The notes under the pieces were generated by a model. The model was not told where the DNA came from, did not search any database, and saw only the letters and a program-made list of their open reading frames with translations. DNA of 64,000 nucleotides, from assembly GCF_963678635.1 (NCBI RefSeq), contig NC_087067.1:45389629-45453628 (forward strand). The letters run 5' to 3'. Source of the DNA: Symsagittifera roscoffensis (lineage: Eukaryota > Xenacoelomorpha > Acoela > Convolutidae). Of the stretch, positions 11,083 to 23,000 are shown one piece after another (position 1 is the first letter of the stretch; each line of letters opens with the position of its first letter). The translations under genes and the position numbers were made by a program.

Positions 11083-14000
11083 ATGGAGGATTATAACCCG
11101 TTTACGGACCCCGCAATTTTGGAACACCAGACGAGTCGTGGACCTGGGTCGACAAGCACTACTACAGCAAATGTTCCGACGCAATCGAGCTACTCTGCAT
11201 ATGTGGTCGGAAACAACGAGCCCTCCGCTCAGTATGTGATGCCGTCTGCTAAACCTTCGACTAACACAACATCATCATCACAGTAAGTTTCACATAGTTT
11301 TTAAATCAAGATAATTTGAAGTAAACTAACTTATCAAGTGAGGGCGGTTCCCTTTGAAAATAAAGACTGGAAAGATACCCTAACACTAAATAAAAACATG
11401 AAAAGGCATTTCTTCTTAACCAGCAGTGATCTCCCGCCTAAATTGATACAGGGGAGATATGATTCACATGACCCGATCAGCGTTGCTTTAAAATGAGGGC
11501 CGTAAAATGGCATAAATATTTGAGATACGTTTGCCTGATTCTCAACCAATAATGACAAATTTTATAGTAAGCGAGAAAAACTCAATAATGTGTGTGTCCA
11601 AACAGCCTGGCATTCGAATAGCAGAAAATCAAAATTACAACAAACGCCGATTCACTAGCATTATATTACTCATGTTGAATGTAAGCGCAGAGGAGCGAAT
11701 GACGTATAGTACAGAGTGCGGTCGGAGTTTAGACAACCGTGTATTAATACTTGTCAGTAAGCAGACAAATACTATAGTAACCAATCAGAAAGCAATCTTC
11801 CATGTCTCGATTCTGATTGGTTAATATAGATTTGTTTGCTTACTGATGACTATTACGAATACGCGGTTGTCTAAATACCGCTGCGTAACCGTATATTCTG
11901 TTGTGTTTTTTATCGGGGTTTATGAATTTAGACGACAAGCAAATTAGACGATCACAAAATAACGAAATTTAGACAATAACTTGCGTGCAAATTGCGTGAA
12001 ACTTAATTACAGGCTTAAAGGGGCCTAGGAAGTTAGACGATAAGCTAATTAGACGGATGCTACAAAAACGAATTTAGACGGAATTTATTTTTTACTTATC
12101 TGGCATTTTAGACGAAAGGGAAAGGGCCAACAAAAAGAGTTAAGTTTCACAAATACAAAAACGACATAAAATGTCAATACCTATTAAAACAATTAGTTGG
12201 AATCAACATAAAATGTCAAATCTGAATATTACAGGAGAGTTTCGAATTGAATAAAATATGCATGATTGACTTGTAAAGTTTTTGGCCACCGAAACTGAAC
12301 TGTTGTCTACAAACAATTTTATTTTTCTAACGCAATTTGTGTGCAAACAAAGTTAATTTCTCTCACTTTTGTCTATTTTCTCACAATTGCAGTTTTGCAA
12401 AACCGTCTAATTTCCTTTTAAGTACCTCCGTCTAATTTGCTTATCGTCTAATTTATCAACCCCCAGGCTTAAATTATCTTTTTGGTGAGTAAATACTGGT
12501 TGTCCAGTTTAGACAATCACTTGCGCGCAAATTGCTTGAATTTTGTTTACATACTTAAATTAACTTTTGGCTGAGTAAATACTGGTTGTCCGTAAATTCC
12601 GTTTCTTTACGGTCGTCTAATTTGCTTGTCGTCTAATTTCCTAGGCCCCGTTTTTATCATAATCACCATATTTCACCGCCGAAGTTTCGAATAATCGGAC
12701 TGTGTTGCAGGCTAAATGTATCTAACTTGTGAATATACTTTTCAATGCTAGATGCAATTTATGAAGTTTATTATACTCGCGTATTGCTGGGTTTAATTGT
12801 TGTTCCGACCATTTGAAAAATGTGGAGGAAAGTTACATTCGGGTTTGTTTTGGTTTGTTCTTTTTTTCCACGCAAAATCAGGTATACAAATAATCATCGG
12901 AATGAATCGAACAATATATCATATTAAAGCTCTTTCAATCGTGATTTGAACAAAATTTAAAATTATGAAAAAATTTTCTCAATGTCGAGTAGTTTGAAAT
13001 TTTTGGTCTAATTTTGAGAGAATAAAGCGAGCGAGCCGATTTATTTGCTAAATTTAAGCCGATTATAATAGCTTATTTGTGCCTTATTGTACTTTTACTC
13101 AAGTAAACAAGTAAATTTAGTTTTTAGATTTTTTGTAACGCCATTTTGGGAATCAAAAAATTTCAGCAAATAAATTTCACATTATTTTTTTGTTTTTCTA
13201 GTCATTTGCTAATTTTACTGTGACTGTCGAATATGCCTAAGCTCTTTTTTGCTCAAATAGTTTTCAGGTTTTTGTCTATTAAATGTTGTTTTTGGATCCT
13301 TCTGTTCTGACATGTTTTTTTACTCAAGCAAGCTTGTAAGCGTTGTATTATACGCAGGGGCGTAAGTAGGAGAGGGCGGATGACCTTCGCAGTTATTCGA
13401 ACACCCAAATGGTCCTCCTTGGTTTATTATGCGGCATCTTTTTTCGGCCTAACGACATTCAAATTTTTATAAAGGCGCATTAGACAAAAGAACGCAATTT
13501 TGTGGTCAAAATCTACCAAAAAGTACCCTAAACGGCCTGTTTTTCCACAAGTTCGCCTGCAGCGCAGAAAATTTTCCCTGAAATTTTTTTAGTCAACCCA
13601 TAAAACATTGATAACAATTTTCGCCCGGCTACTCGCATAAATTTTGCTCAAGAAACTGGTGGAGTTTTTCTGCGTAGCATTTTTAGTCAGTAAGCATCCG
13701 CAACAGTTTGAAGACAGTAAGTCTGTACAGTTTGAAGACAGTAAGTCGGTACAGTATGAGACTAACTCGATGTGCGGGTTTTGAATCCCGTAGAGGTCTT
13801 TTTTCGATTTACACTACGACCAGCTGATGTATTAGTAAGAACATTCTTGGTTTTTTTTCTTATCTAACTCGCAAATGAAACTGTTCATTGAAAGTGGAAA
13901 GTTTTCACTTATTTGATGGCAAGTTTGCTATAATCACGATCTAGCCTTGAAAATTTCATAGCATCTGTTATCTGCTTTATTTGTGGCTAGTGTTTGTGAT

Positions 14001-17000
14001 GGATTAAGAGTGCCCGTTTTGCGCGTGAGACTCATGATCTCTAGGTCGCAGATCGAATCCGAGACGTTGACGAACTTTTACTAATTCGAGGTTTATTTCT
14101 ATTTTTTCTTTGCACTATACAGCTTTTGCACTCTTGTCGAGTTCTTGCTGGTGTTTGCGAAACGCAGCTTCGCCTCTGTGGTAAAACTTTTAGATGACAC
14201 CTAACGTAAATGGACGTGTATACAGCATGGTAAAGACTACAAGTTCTTAAATTACTTTGGCTCAAAATTTTTGGCTCTTTGAAATTTTTAAGTCGAACGT
14301 AGTTCAGATTCTATGTCGTGCATGATGATTTTTTGTTCAGGAAAAACGTTAAAATGCTCTGATAACAAAAGAAGTTCATTGATAATTACAAGTGCACATA
14401 TGAATGTCCTCAGGTATATATGCACTTTCTGAGTTCATTTCATGTTCATTTACTTGAAGGTAGGCAACATGCACTATCCAATTATGAAAGCTGAAATGGC
14501 ACGAGAAGTTCTAGTTTTGAAAGTCGAAGTTATTTTTCAGGTTTCTCTGCGAAATAATTTTTTTACCCCTTGTACTCCAGTTTTCTCAAATTGGGTAAAT
14601 TCTATCAAAAAATGCCAATCATAAGTTGCTGGCTTGTTTATCTCTTTTCTATGGTGACTTTGTTTTTTGTCGCTGTTTTGTCAGATCTGGCTCAGTGGTT
14701 GGCCCTCCCCCGCCCTACTCGGCCAACAGTCGACCCTTGTCCAGCGAGGAGTTGATAAGGCAACAAGACATGTTGGAAAAGAAGGCAGCGGAGCTGGAAC
14801 GCAAGGTAAATGCTCAAGGACGAGATGATTGTTCCGATCACACTCTGAAAGCGGCAACTAACTTCAATCTAGGGTTGTTTTTCCTGCCATTTAAGTGCTT
14901 TTTGTGCTTAAAGTTCTGTACCAAAAGTTGTCTGTTATTCAGAAGATACGTTTAAAATTGAAACATGCAGATGGAGCTGGTTTTTCAATCAAGTTCTGAA
15001 GTTTTTGTTCATGGTTTGTTTTGAGCTTACATCAGTCTTTTGGTTATATACCTATTTATTTTCAAATTTAAGGTTTTTAAAAAATGAAGGAGTTTGATTG
15101 GCTTTATTCTTTTCACTAGCAGATAACTGCAACGGAACTGTAATTTTGTTGTTGCCTATGACCGAAAAAAGCGGAATAAGGTGAAATTAAGCGCGAGTAT
15201 TACGATGCGAATTACAAACAAAATTACAATCTAGAACGGAAAAACAGTAATATTCAATAAATGAGCTCAATTTTTTCCAAAAAAAAATAAATAAATTTTA
15301 GGACGCGGTTTGCGAATGAAAATGATATTTCTAAAAAAAGACATGCAATCGCTGTCTTCGCTAGCCCTTAAAACTGCCCCTGGTAGCACACGATGTTACC
15401 CTGTGCCTCCTCAAGGTGGAACCGTTTTTGGCGAAATGGATGACATCCCCCTCCCCTCGGGTGGCCTGGCATTGAGAAGGACCGAGAACTAGAAAAAAAC
15501 GTACTGCTGAATTACAGGAACGTGAGATTAATCAGAGGGAAGCAGCTGCGGGTATCAGGCCCAATAATTTCCCCCCTCTGCCCTCCTTCCTCCCCTTCCA
15601 GCCGTGCTTCTACCAGGACTTCGACGTGGACATAGCCCAGGAGTTCAGACAGACTGTGAAGCTGGTGTATTATATCTATTTGGCACTGGTGTTGATTCTA
15701 TTGGTTAATTTACTCGCCTGTGTCGTCTATGCTGCTTCAGGGGGTTTGTTTGAATTGAAATACTAATTATAAGAATTGAACTAATAATTAAAAAGAAGGA
15801 GAGCGAAGTGATTGTCACTTGTATAGGTCATGATGATTTTTTTTCCTTTTTTTTCTTTTTTTGATTTCTTCTTGCTAAGCTCATTTTCCTTTGTGAGTTT
15901 CCAATATTGAACAGCCAAAGTATACAGGTCACGAAAATATTTCAAAATGCCTTTAATTTTCTGAATTCTCAGCGGAATGAAAAATTACCTATTGATCCAG
16001 TTTTCTCTAGATGGGATCTGTTTAACAAAAAAATGTCGATCATAAACAATTATTGAAAATCAAAGAGCTTTAAAGTGTTTCCTCAAATTCCAAATTTGAA
16101 AAATGTTCAAAAAATTTCAGTTTTTTAACGCTTTTCAAACCATTTGTTTTTTTATGAGATAAATTGGCCCTGCCTAAACCAATTAAGAAAATCACACTAA
16201 TACGAAAATGAAACAACCAGAAAGTTTTGGTTCCATAGAAAAATATGAGAGACAAAAGAGCCAGTAGAAAATTGTGTTTAAATGAGATGTTGTGTTGCAC
16301 CTGATAAAATGGACTTATTGGCCCGATACGAACAGAACAGTTGTGGCTTACTTCCGAGGTCCGACTTTGACGACAAAAATGACTGTCTCAAAATGACTTT
16401 GACGACAAAAATGTTTAATGATAATAATATCGTTGAAACGCAGGAAAACAATATTAATTCATGATTTCACTTGCGAGAACATTTGACCTATGATCGGAAT
16501 TTTGACTTTTTGCCGAACCTTTGCAAATCTGTAGGGTTGTTACAATTGCGAGCTTGCGAGTCTAGTGTATTAGTACAAACCTTTTTTTTCCAACCCAACT
16601 TGCAATTAAAAGTGTGCATTATTGTGTTCGCTTATTTGGTGGCATTTTTGCTATGGTACCGCGACAACTCGCAACAGAAGAGAACTCACAAAAAAAGACA
16701 ACTAGCAAAATCCTAAGAAAACTTGTATAAAACTCGGAAGAAAATTAAATTCAATCTAAATGTAAAACAAAAAAGCGGTTAAAAATCAGAGCCTTTGAGG
16801 CGTCAAAATTTTTGTTTGATTTAAAGAGGTTTTACTGATCAAAGTGAATTGAAAGAGCTTCCAGCTGCAAAATTAGATCATTGTTTTGATATTTTTCAGA
16901 GTTTCTGATATCCTTTGTTGCAATTGTGCACATTTAGGACAATCATAGGTCTTTTCTCCAAACTTGAACTGAATCAGGCCATTTTCGGTTTAGCTTTGCT

Positions 17001-20000
17001 CTTTCCTTATTTGCTGAATGAATTTTGATAGTGGGGTGAGCATGCCCATTTCTAATTGAAAAGCTTTATGCCATCCTTCGAGAGCACTAAAGGATTTCCC
17101 TTTTTTCTTAAATCTTCATCTTTTCTGTATTCAACAGCCACTCCTAATAATTGTACTTTTTGCCAATTGGCTTTTGCGAAATGAATAAAAGCACCCTTTT
17201 ACAGACGCTGTGAGGAGTTACGATTTGAAGCAGAAATGGCTGCTTTTTCGATAACCTTTGCAATTTTTTGGCTCTAATAGTGGGTTAGGTTTACTTAACA
17301 CCTGAAATGCTTGTTGGTTTAGCCGTTCAATTTTTAGTTGTAAAAGAATGTAAACCATAGGGCGGGAGCAGTTGTTTATAACAGCATGTACAGTATATGC
17401 TTGATAGAATAATGATGGACAACTTTCAAATGAGCCATCAGCGTGCCAAGATGTGTACCGCTCGAGAATGTTCAAGTTTGCCTCAGTGGTGAAACCATGA
17501 AGTCGGTAGCAATCTTCCGATACCAAGTCACGAGGCAAGAACTTCTCCCCTCCCCCCTTAGAGTTGTTTCAAGCTCCATGAGAATTGCGATGTTTTCACG
17601 GTCTTTGGCTCAACTCTGAAGTCTTTTTAGCGTTGAATCGCTTTTGCAACCGTTGTTATTTTCGGTATGTTTGCTGCGCGCTCCTGGGAAACAATGCTCG
17701 TTATGTTTTATTTAAGAGCGCGGGTATGTTCTTGCATGTTTTGCGTTCGTTCCTTTACTTGCGAAAAAGTTTTTGGAAAAAATTTTATTTGGCCACAGAG
17801 GTATTGCGAAGAGTTAGGACCATTCAAAAAAGCTATATATCACAGCTTGTTTTCGCGTACATTTCCCTTACGATTTTCAAGTGCTATGCACGTTTAGAGG
17901 TCACGCTTTACCTTTTTTTGAACAGAATTTCTAGAAAAAGTTAAACACGTGTAGAAAATAACTTTTCCATTTCTCGTTCATGAGGCAACACTGAATGAAA
18001 CGATCCATTTTTATCACCACAGAAAAATCATCACGAGTTAATACTCGTGATTTGCAAGGTTTTTTTGAGCATCCCAAGTTTTTAACCCGCTTTTTTTCAT
18101 TAAATCGAGTTTCCTTAAATTTTTCATTTTCAAAGATCAAAATTCGTTTTCCGCGATGACTTGTTGTGAATTATAACATTACATACGCTAGCGAGCAGCT
18201 AGTTTTTTTTAGCACGAACCTTCTTTTTTCCCCCACTCAACTCGTATATAAATGAGTTTGGTAAAAAAAGGTCACTACTGTGTTAAGTGAGTAGAACATG
18301 TTTAGAAATTCTAATGATGATTTCCCAGTTAATGCTATCAAGATTTTGGACTCTTATCTCTCAGATCGAATCTGAGATGTAACCGAGTTTTTTTTAATTC
18401 GATGTTTATTTCTACTTGTTTTATTGCACTTTATGGAGCTACTTTTTTTTGTTAGTTAAGCCTACTCAAGCTCGTCTCTGTGTAGACTTGAAAAAATCTG
18501 TTAGAGTTCACAATTTTGTAATCTATATGAATTTGTCCTTGCTAAATTACAAAACGTGAGTGTTTTCAGTCGTTTTATTTGGTCTAGTAGTAAAACTCGT
18601 GCGTTGGCAGTCTAAGGTTTTATTTGACTCGAGGCTGGCACTTGTTTTTTTTTTCATCTGGGTTTTCAGTTTTTCCTCCGATAGCTTAAATTGTCGGACT
18701 ATCTGCTGTCTACTTATTTTTTGCAAACTGATATTCTAAATCATGGGTTTTGCTTGAAGGCTCAGGGAGTCCTATGTCTTACAATATGGTAGCTCACCCG
18801 TGTAAACATGGAGGTGGTTTTGTTTCAAATTTTTGTGCAATTCCGTTTTATCATTTTTTGTGGTTTCGGCGTATGTTATTTTGGCTTAGTTGCCTTTTCA
18901 CTTCCTTGTTTCGGAGTCACCGACGAGAAATATCTGTTATCTTATTTTTCTTTCTTGTTATTTGGGTTTTGCCTATTTTTCTTTTTTTCTTTACTCTTTC
19001 TACAAAGCCAACTTACTTCAGAGTTTATGCTGATGGTGTTACATTGACGAAGGTGCTTCAAATTTTCCAAGGTACATTGATTGTTTTCCTTTCAACTTAT
19101 AGTTGGTCATTTAAAAGGCAAAAAAGGTTTCGATCCTTTTTGTGCTTCTTTGGTCGTAACAACTTTGAGTCTTAAAACACAAAAGTTTCTAGTGCAGCGT
19201 GATAGTACGATGCGAATTTTTTGTCCCACCTTAGTCGCAAATAAAAATGCTACCTATGGTGGCATTTTTGAATCAGTATGCTAGATAAGCAGTATAAAAC
19301 ATGTGCTGTGACGTTTGATTAGTAACAAGGTAACCATGCTTTCTGAATTCATCAACTCAACCGGAAAAAGCTGTTTGTTTCAGAAAATAGTATGATAATT
19401 AAAATCCAACTTCAGAAATTTCCAGATTTTTGAAATGTCTGAGTATAAGCTGCATGTTTCGGCAGTCAGTTTTGATGTTATTAAATAGCAACAGAGTTTA
19501 ATGAAATTTTTAAGTGTCAATGAACGTGGTGAAATTATTTTTGTAGGTCGTGAAGAGTTTTGTTGGTTTTTGTTCAAGAAAAAGTCTTTAATTTTGATCG
19601 CGCCAAACTTGATTTTTTTTGCGTTTTGACTTTTCATTTTTTTTTAGTTCAATTTATTTTCAGTTGCTAAAAGGAAGGCAATTTACGCTTCTAAATATTT
19701 AGGAAAAGGGAAATGGCGTGAAAACCTGTGATTGACTCTCAGGCTCGTAAGTGGATTTTTTTAATCTTTCCCAACCAAATAAAAAACATTGAACTCATAA
19801 AAAAAAACATTGATCCAGTTTTTTCTAATTAGGCTAGTTTTATGAGAAATTGTCTATCAGAAAAATTTTCATACGGAGCTCCGCCATATGAAAACCATAA
19901 AATATATCCATGTAATAAGGTTTCCTTATTACTACATTTATTTATGGTACGGTTAATTGGATGAAGCAGTTGGTAGGGCGAGTGAATGACAACCTGGATA

Positions 20001-23000
20001 TGAGCGGTTCCTATTCAGTAGCCGGAAATTTTTGCGTTTCTAGAATTCTCTTTGCCTTTACTTGCATATAGAACTGCTTTTAGCCGCTTTTTCGAGCGAG
20101 TTGCAAAGTGCTATCTCTGTGTTATCTAGTCATTATATTCGAATCATATCTAATATAAAATCAAGTGTAAAAGTTATATGTATTTTTGTTTTGTTTTAGG
20201 TGACAATGCAACTTCACAGATAGTGTTTGGAGCTCTGATCTTGGTGCTGAGTGCACCCTGTGGCTATGCGTGTTGGATGCGAGCAGTGTACAATGCATTC
20301 AAGAAGGACTCTTCTTTCAGCTTCTTCTTTTTCTTTTTCTCCTTCTTCTTGGAGATCTGTCTCGTTGTCCTGTTTGCCATCGGAACACCAGGTGAGGTCA
20401 AGTGTCATGGCAACCTGCCTAGCTGTCGAAAGATTACCAGGAACGTGGAAATTGTTTTAACTTAGTTGACAAAAATGAGTTCAAAGTTTATCCAAGTGGG
20501 AAGCTTTTTTTGGTTGTTTCGGCGGTTGCATGATAGGAAACATTTGAAGTTGGGCTAAATGTAACAGGAGCGTGTTCGTGGTTCTAGGGTACGGAGTGTG
20601 TGGTTGGCTAGTGATGTTTGGGCAGATAGCAGATGATCACTACTTTGGGGCCATCTGCAGTGCAATTGTGGCAGTCGCACTCACTGCTCTCTGTGGTGCC
20701 ATGATCATCATGCTACAAAGGGTGAGAAATATAACAAACAATTGATCGTATCATTATTGTGGGTGCTATCCTCGTAGCAAAAACAACAAATGGCGAAAAA
20801 TGTCCGGTCATTCAAATTTTTTAGCGTCGATGAACGTAGTGAAGACTCTTAAATAGGTCGTGATGATTTTTTTCAGGAAATTTAAAATTTGTTCAGGCTC
20901 AATTTTTCTAGGTTTGACTTGATGTTTTTTGAAGTTCAGTTGATGGTCTTTGTTGAAAGGAAGGCAATTTCAACTATCGAACGGTTAAAATTGTAAATGT
21001 TACAAAAACATAATGTAATTTCATCAAAAAAATAGAAGATCCTAAATTTTTTAAGGCCATTTTTTCTTTGAAACTTGAAAGATGTGATATTTTCAAAAAC
21101 AAGTCAGTATTGTTTGCTTACTTGCGTCCATAGACTTTTTCCAACTGTCTGTTGGCTATGCTTGCACGTTATTGATGATAAAATCTTAATTTCGTTCTAT
21201 CTTTCTTTCTTTTCAAATGGTTAAACAATCGAATTCAACTATCAAGCTTTTGTAAAAGTTTTTGTTGCGATTCATTGGTATATTTCTGTACCGATGTATG
21301 ATGTATCTATATGATATTTATAGATGTACAGTTTACACTTTGCTTGAAATTCGTCTTGCTGGTGAAAATTTCAAATCACTTTTGTACACAAGGAATACTT
21401 GTTAGGTTTTTTTTTTCGAAACATGACTGAAACTTCCCTAGTATAATGTATAACTCGGACTGATCTAGCATTTTTTCTGGTATCTGAATATGCATGGCAA
21501 TAACACATGCGAATCCAAAATTCTTCCAGTGTTCAGAACAAAAATAGTAGTTTATCTAACAAGACTGCTCATATATCAGGGTGAAACCTTGAATGTTCCG
21601 ACTAGAGTTTGAGGTAAATTTGAAAATTTGCTTAAAAATTGGCGAAATTAGCGGAAAAAGTAAAGGCTATTTTCCATTTTTTTTTTCAATTCATCCCCCG
21701 TAATGCTGATGTTACAAAGGGATGTAATTAGCATCCTGTATCCTAATATTAGACCCAATGAATTGCCTCAATTCAATTTGGAACGCATTAATCCGCCGCG
21801 CGTTAATTTTCAAACCCCAATAACTTAAAGAAAAATGATCACATGTGAACTATCTTTTTTCTTTCGAACTTTAGTGAGGTAGTGTTATGGTACGACTACT
21901 CTTTTTTCTAACCTAAGGGCAGCAATTATTGTTGCCGAATTTGGGGCGCTTTTACAGCTTTTTGATTGCATTTGCTTTGACATTCGATTAGTTATAGTTA
22001 ACACAGTTGATGAAGTTCTTTGTTCAATCTTTTTGAAATGCTTAATTTATACATAATTTGGCTTTATGCTTTCGAATTTATTACGTACAAAGTTAGCGTG
22101 GTTGCCTTTAGTTTGTTGTATTACAATTTATTACATGCCAAATTGTGTCTATTTGTATTTGTTGCCACTTTTTCTGCATAGCATTGGTAATTTATTAGCA
22201 TATGTAGTTGCTTTATTCGAGTCTCTAAATCTCTAGGTCGTAGGTTTACTAATTCGAGGCTTTTTTCTCTTTTTGTTTTATAAGGCTTCTTTTTTGCCGT
22301 GTTCTCGGAAGTGTTTGTGAAGTGCAGCTACGCCTCTTTTAAGTTTGAGCTAAGAAAAACAAAATGCTTGCGACTAAAAGTTGCCTGTTCGAACAAGCAA
22401 ATGCATGTGTTATACTACGAGTTCATTTTTCGTTATCGTAGTGGCACAGTTCAGTTTCTTCTTTTGCTGCCAATGTATTTGAAACAGCGTTACAGTATTA
22501 TCTCTGATGAAGTTGTTAATACAGGCTGTAGTTATTAATTTGACAAGATGTTTCTAACAAAATGTTCTAATTTCATCTGAAACATAATCATGGCGTGAGC
22601 TTAATTTCAAAGATATTTCGCCTGTGATCATTTTTCGTTAAAATAAGATGGTTTGAAAATTAGCTCAAAAGCTCAATCATTCAGGCTCAAATTTATTTTT
22701 TTCGCGGTTTGACTTTTGATTTTTTAAGTTAGTTCCTTTCCTTTGTTAAAATGAAAGGAAACTCTTTTATCGAACAGCAAAATAGTAAAGATCTTGAAAA
22801 ACGTGATCGACTTCTAATATCGAAAACAGGATTTATTTTTCAGATTTCACAGCGAAATAAAAAGTTTATCTATTGATCTTGTTTTCTCAAATTGTGTTAA
22901 TTTTATCAAAAAAGTGTCAATCATAAGTTTTTCTAGAAATTCAAAGAGCTCTAAGGCTATCTATTTCTTCTTCGAAGTTCGAGAGTTCAAAATTTTTTTT

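Noticed and set aside
18750-19175. 141-codon + strand frame in SCAMP intron 3
   Set aside because: The product is a Phe/Leu-rich string typical of translated poly-T DNA, with no domain; an overlapping frame is equally open.
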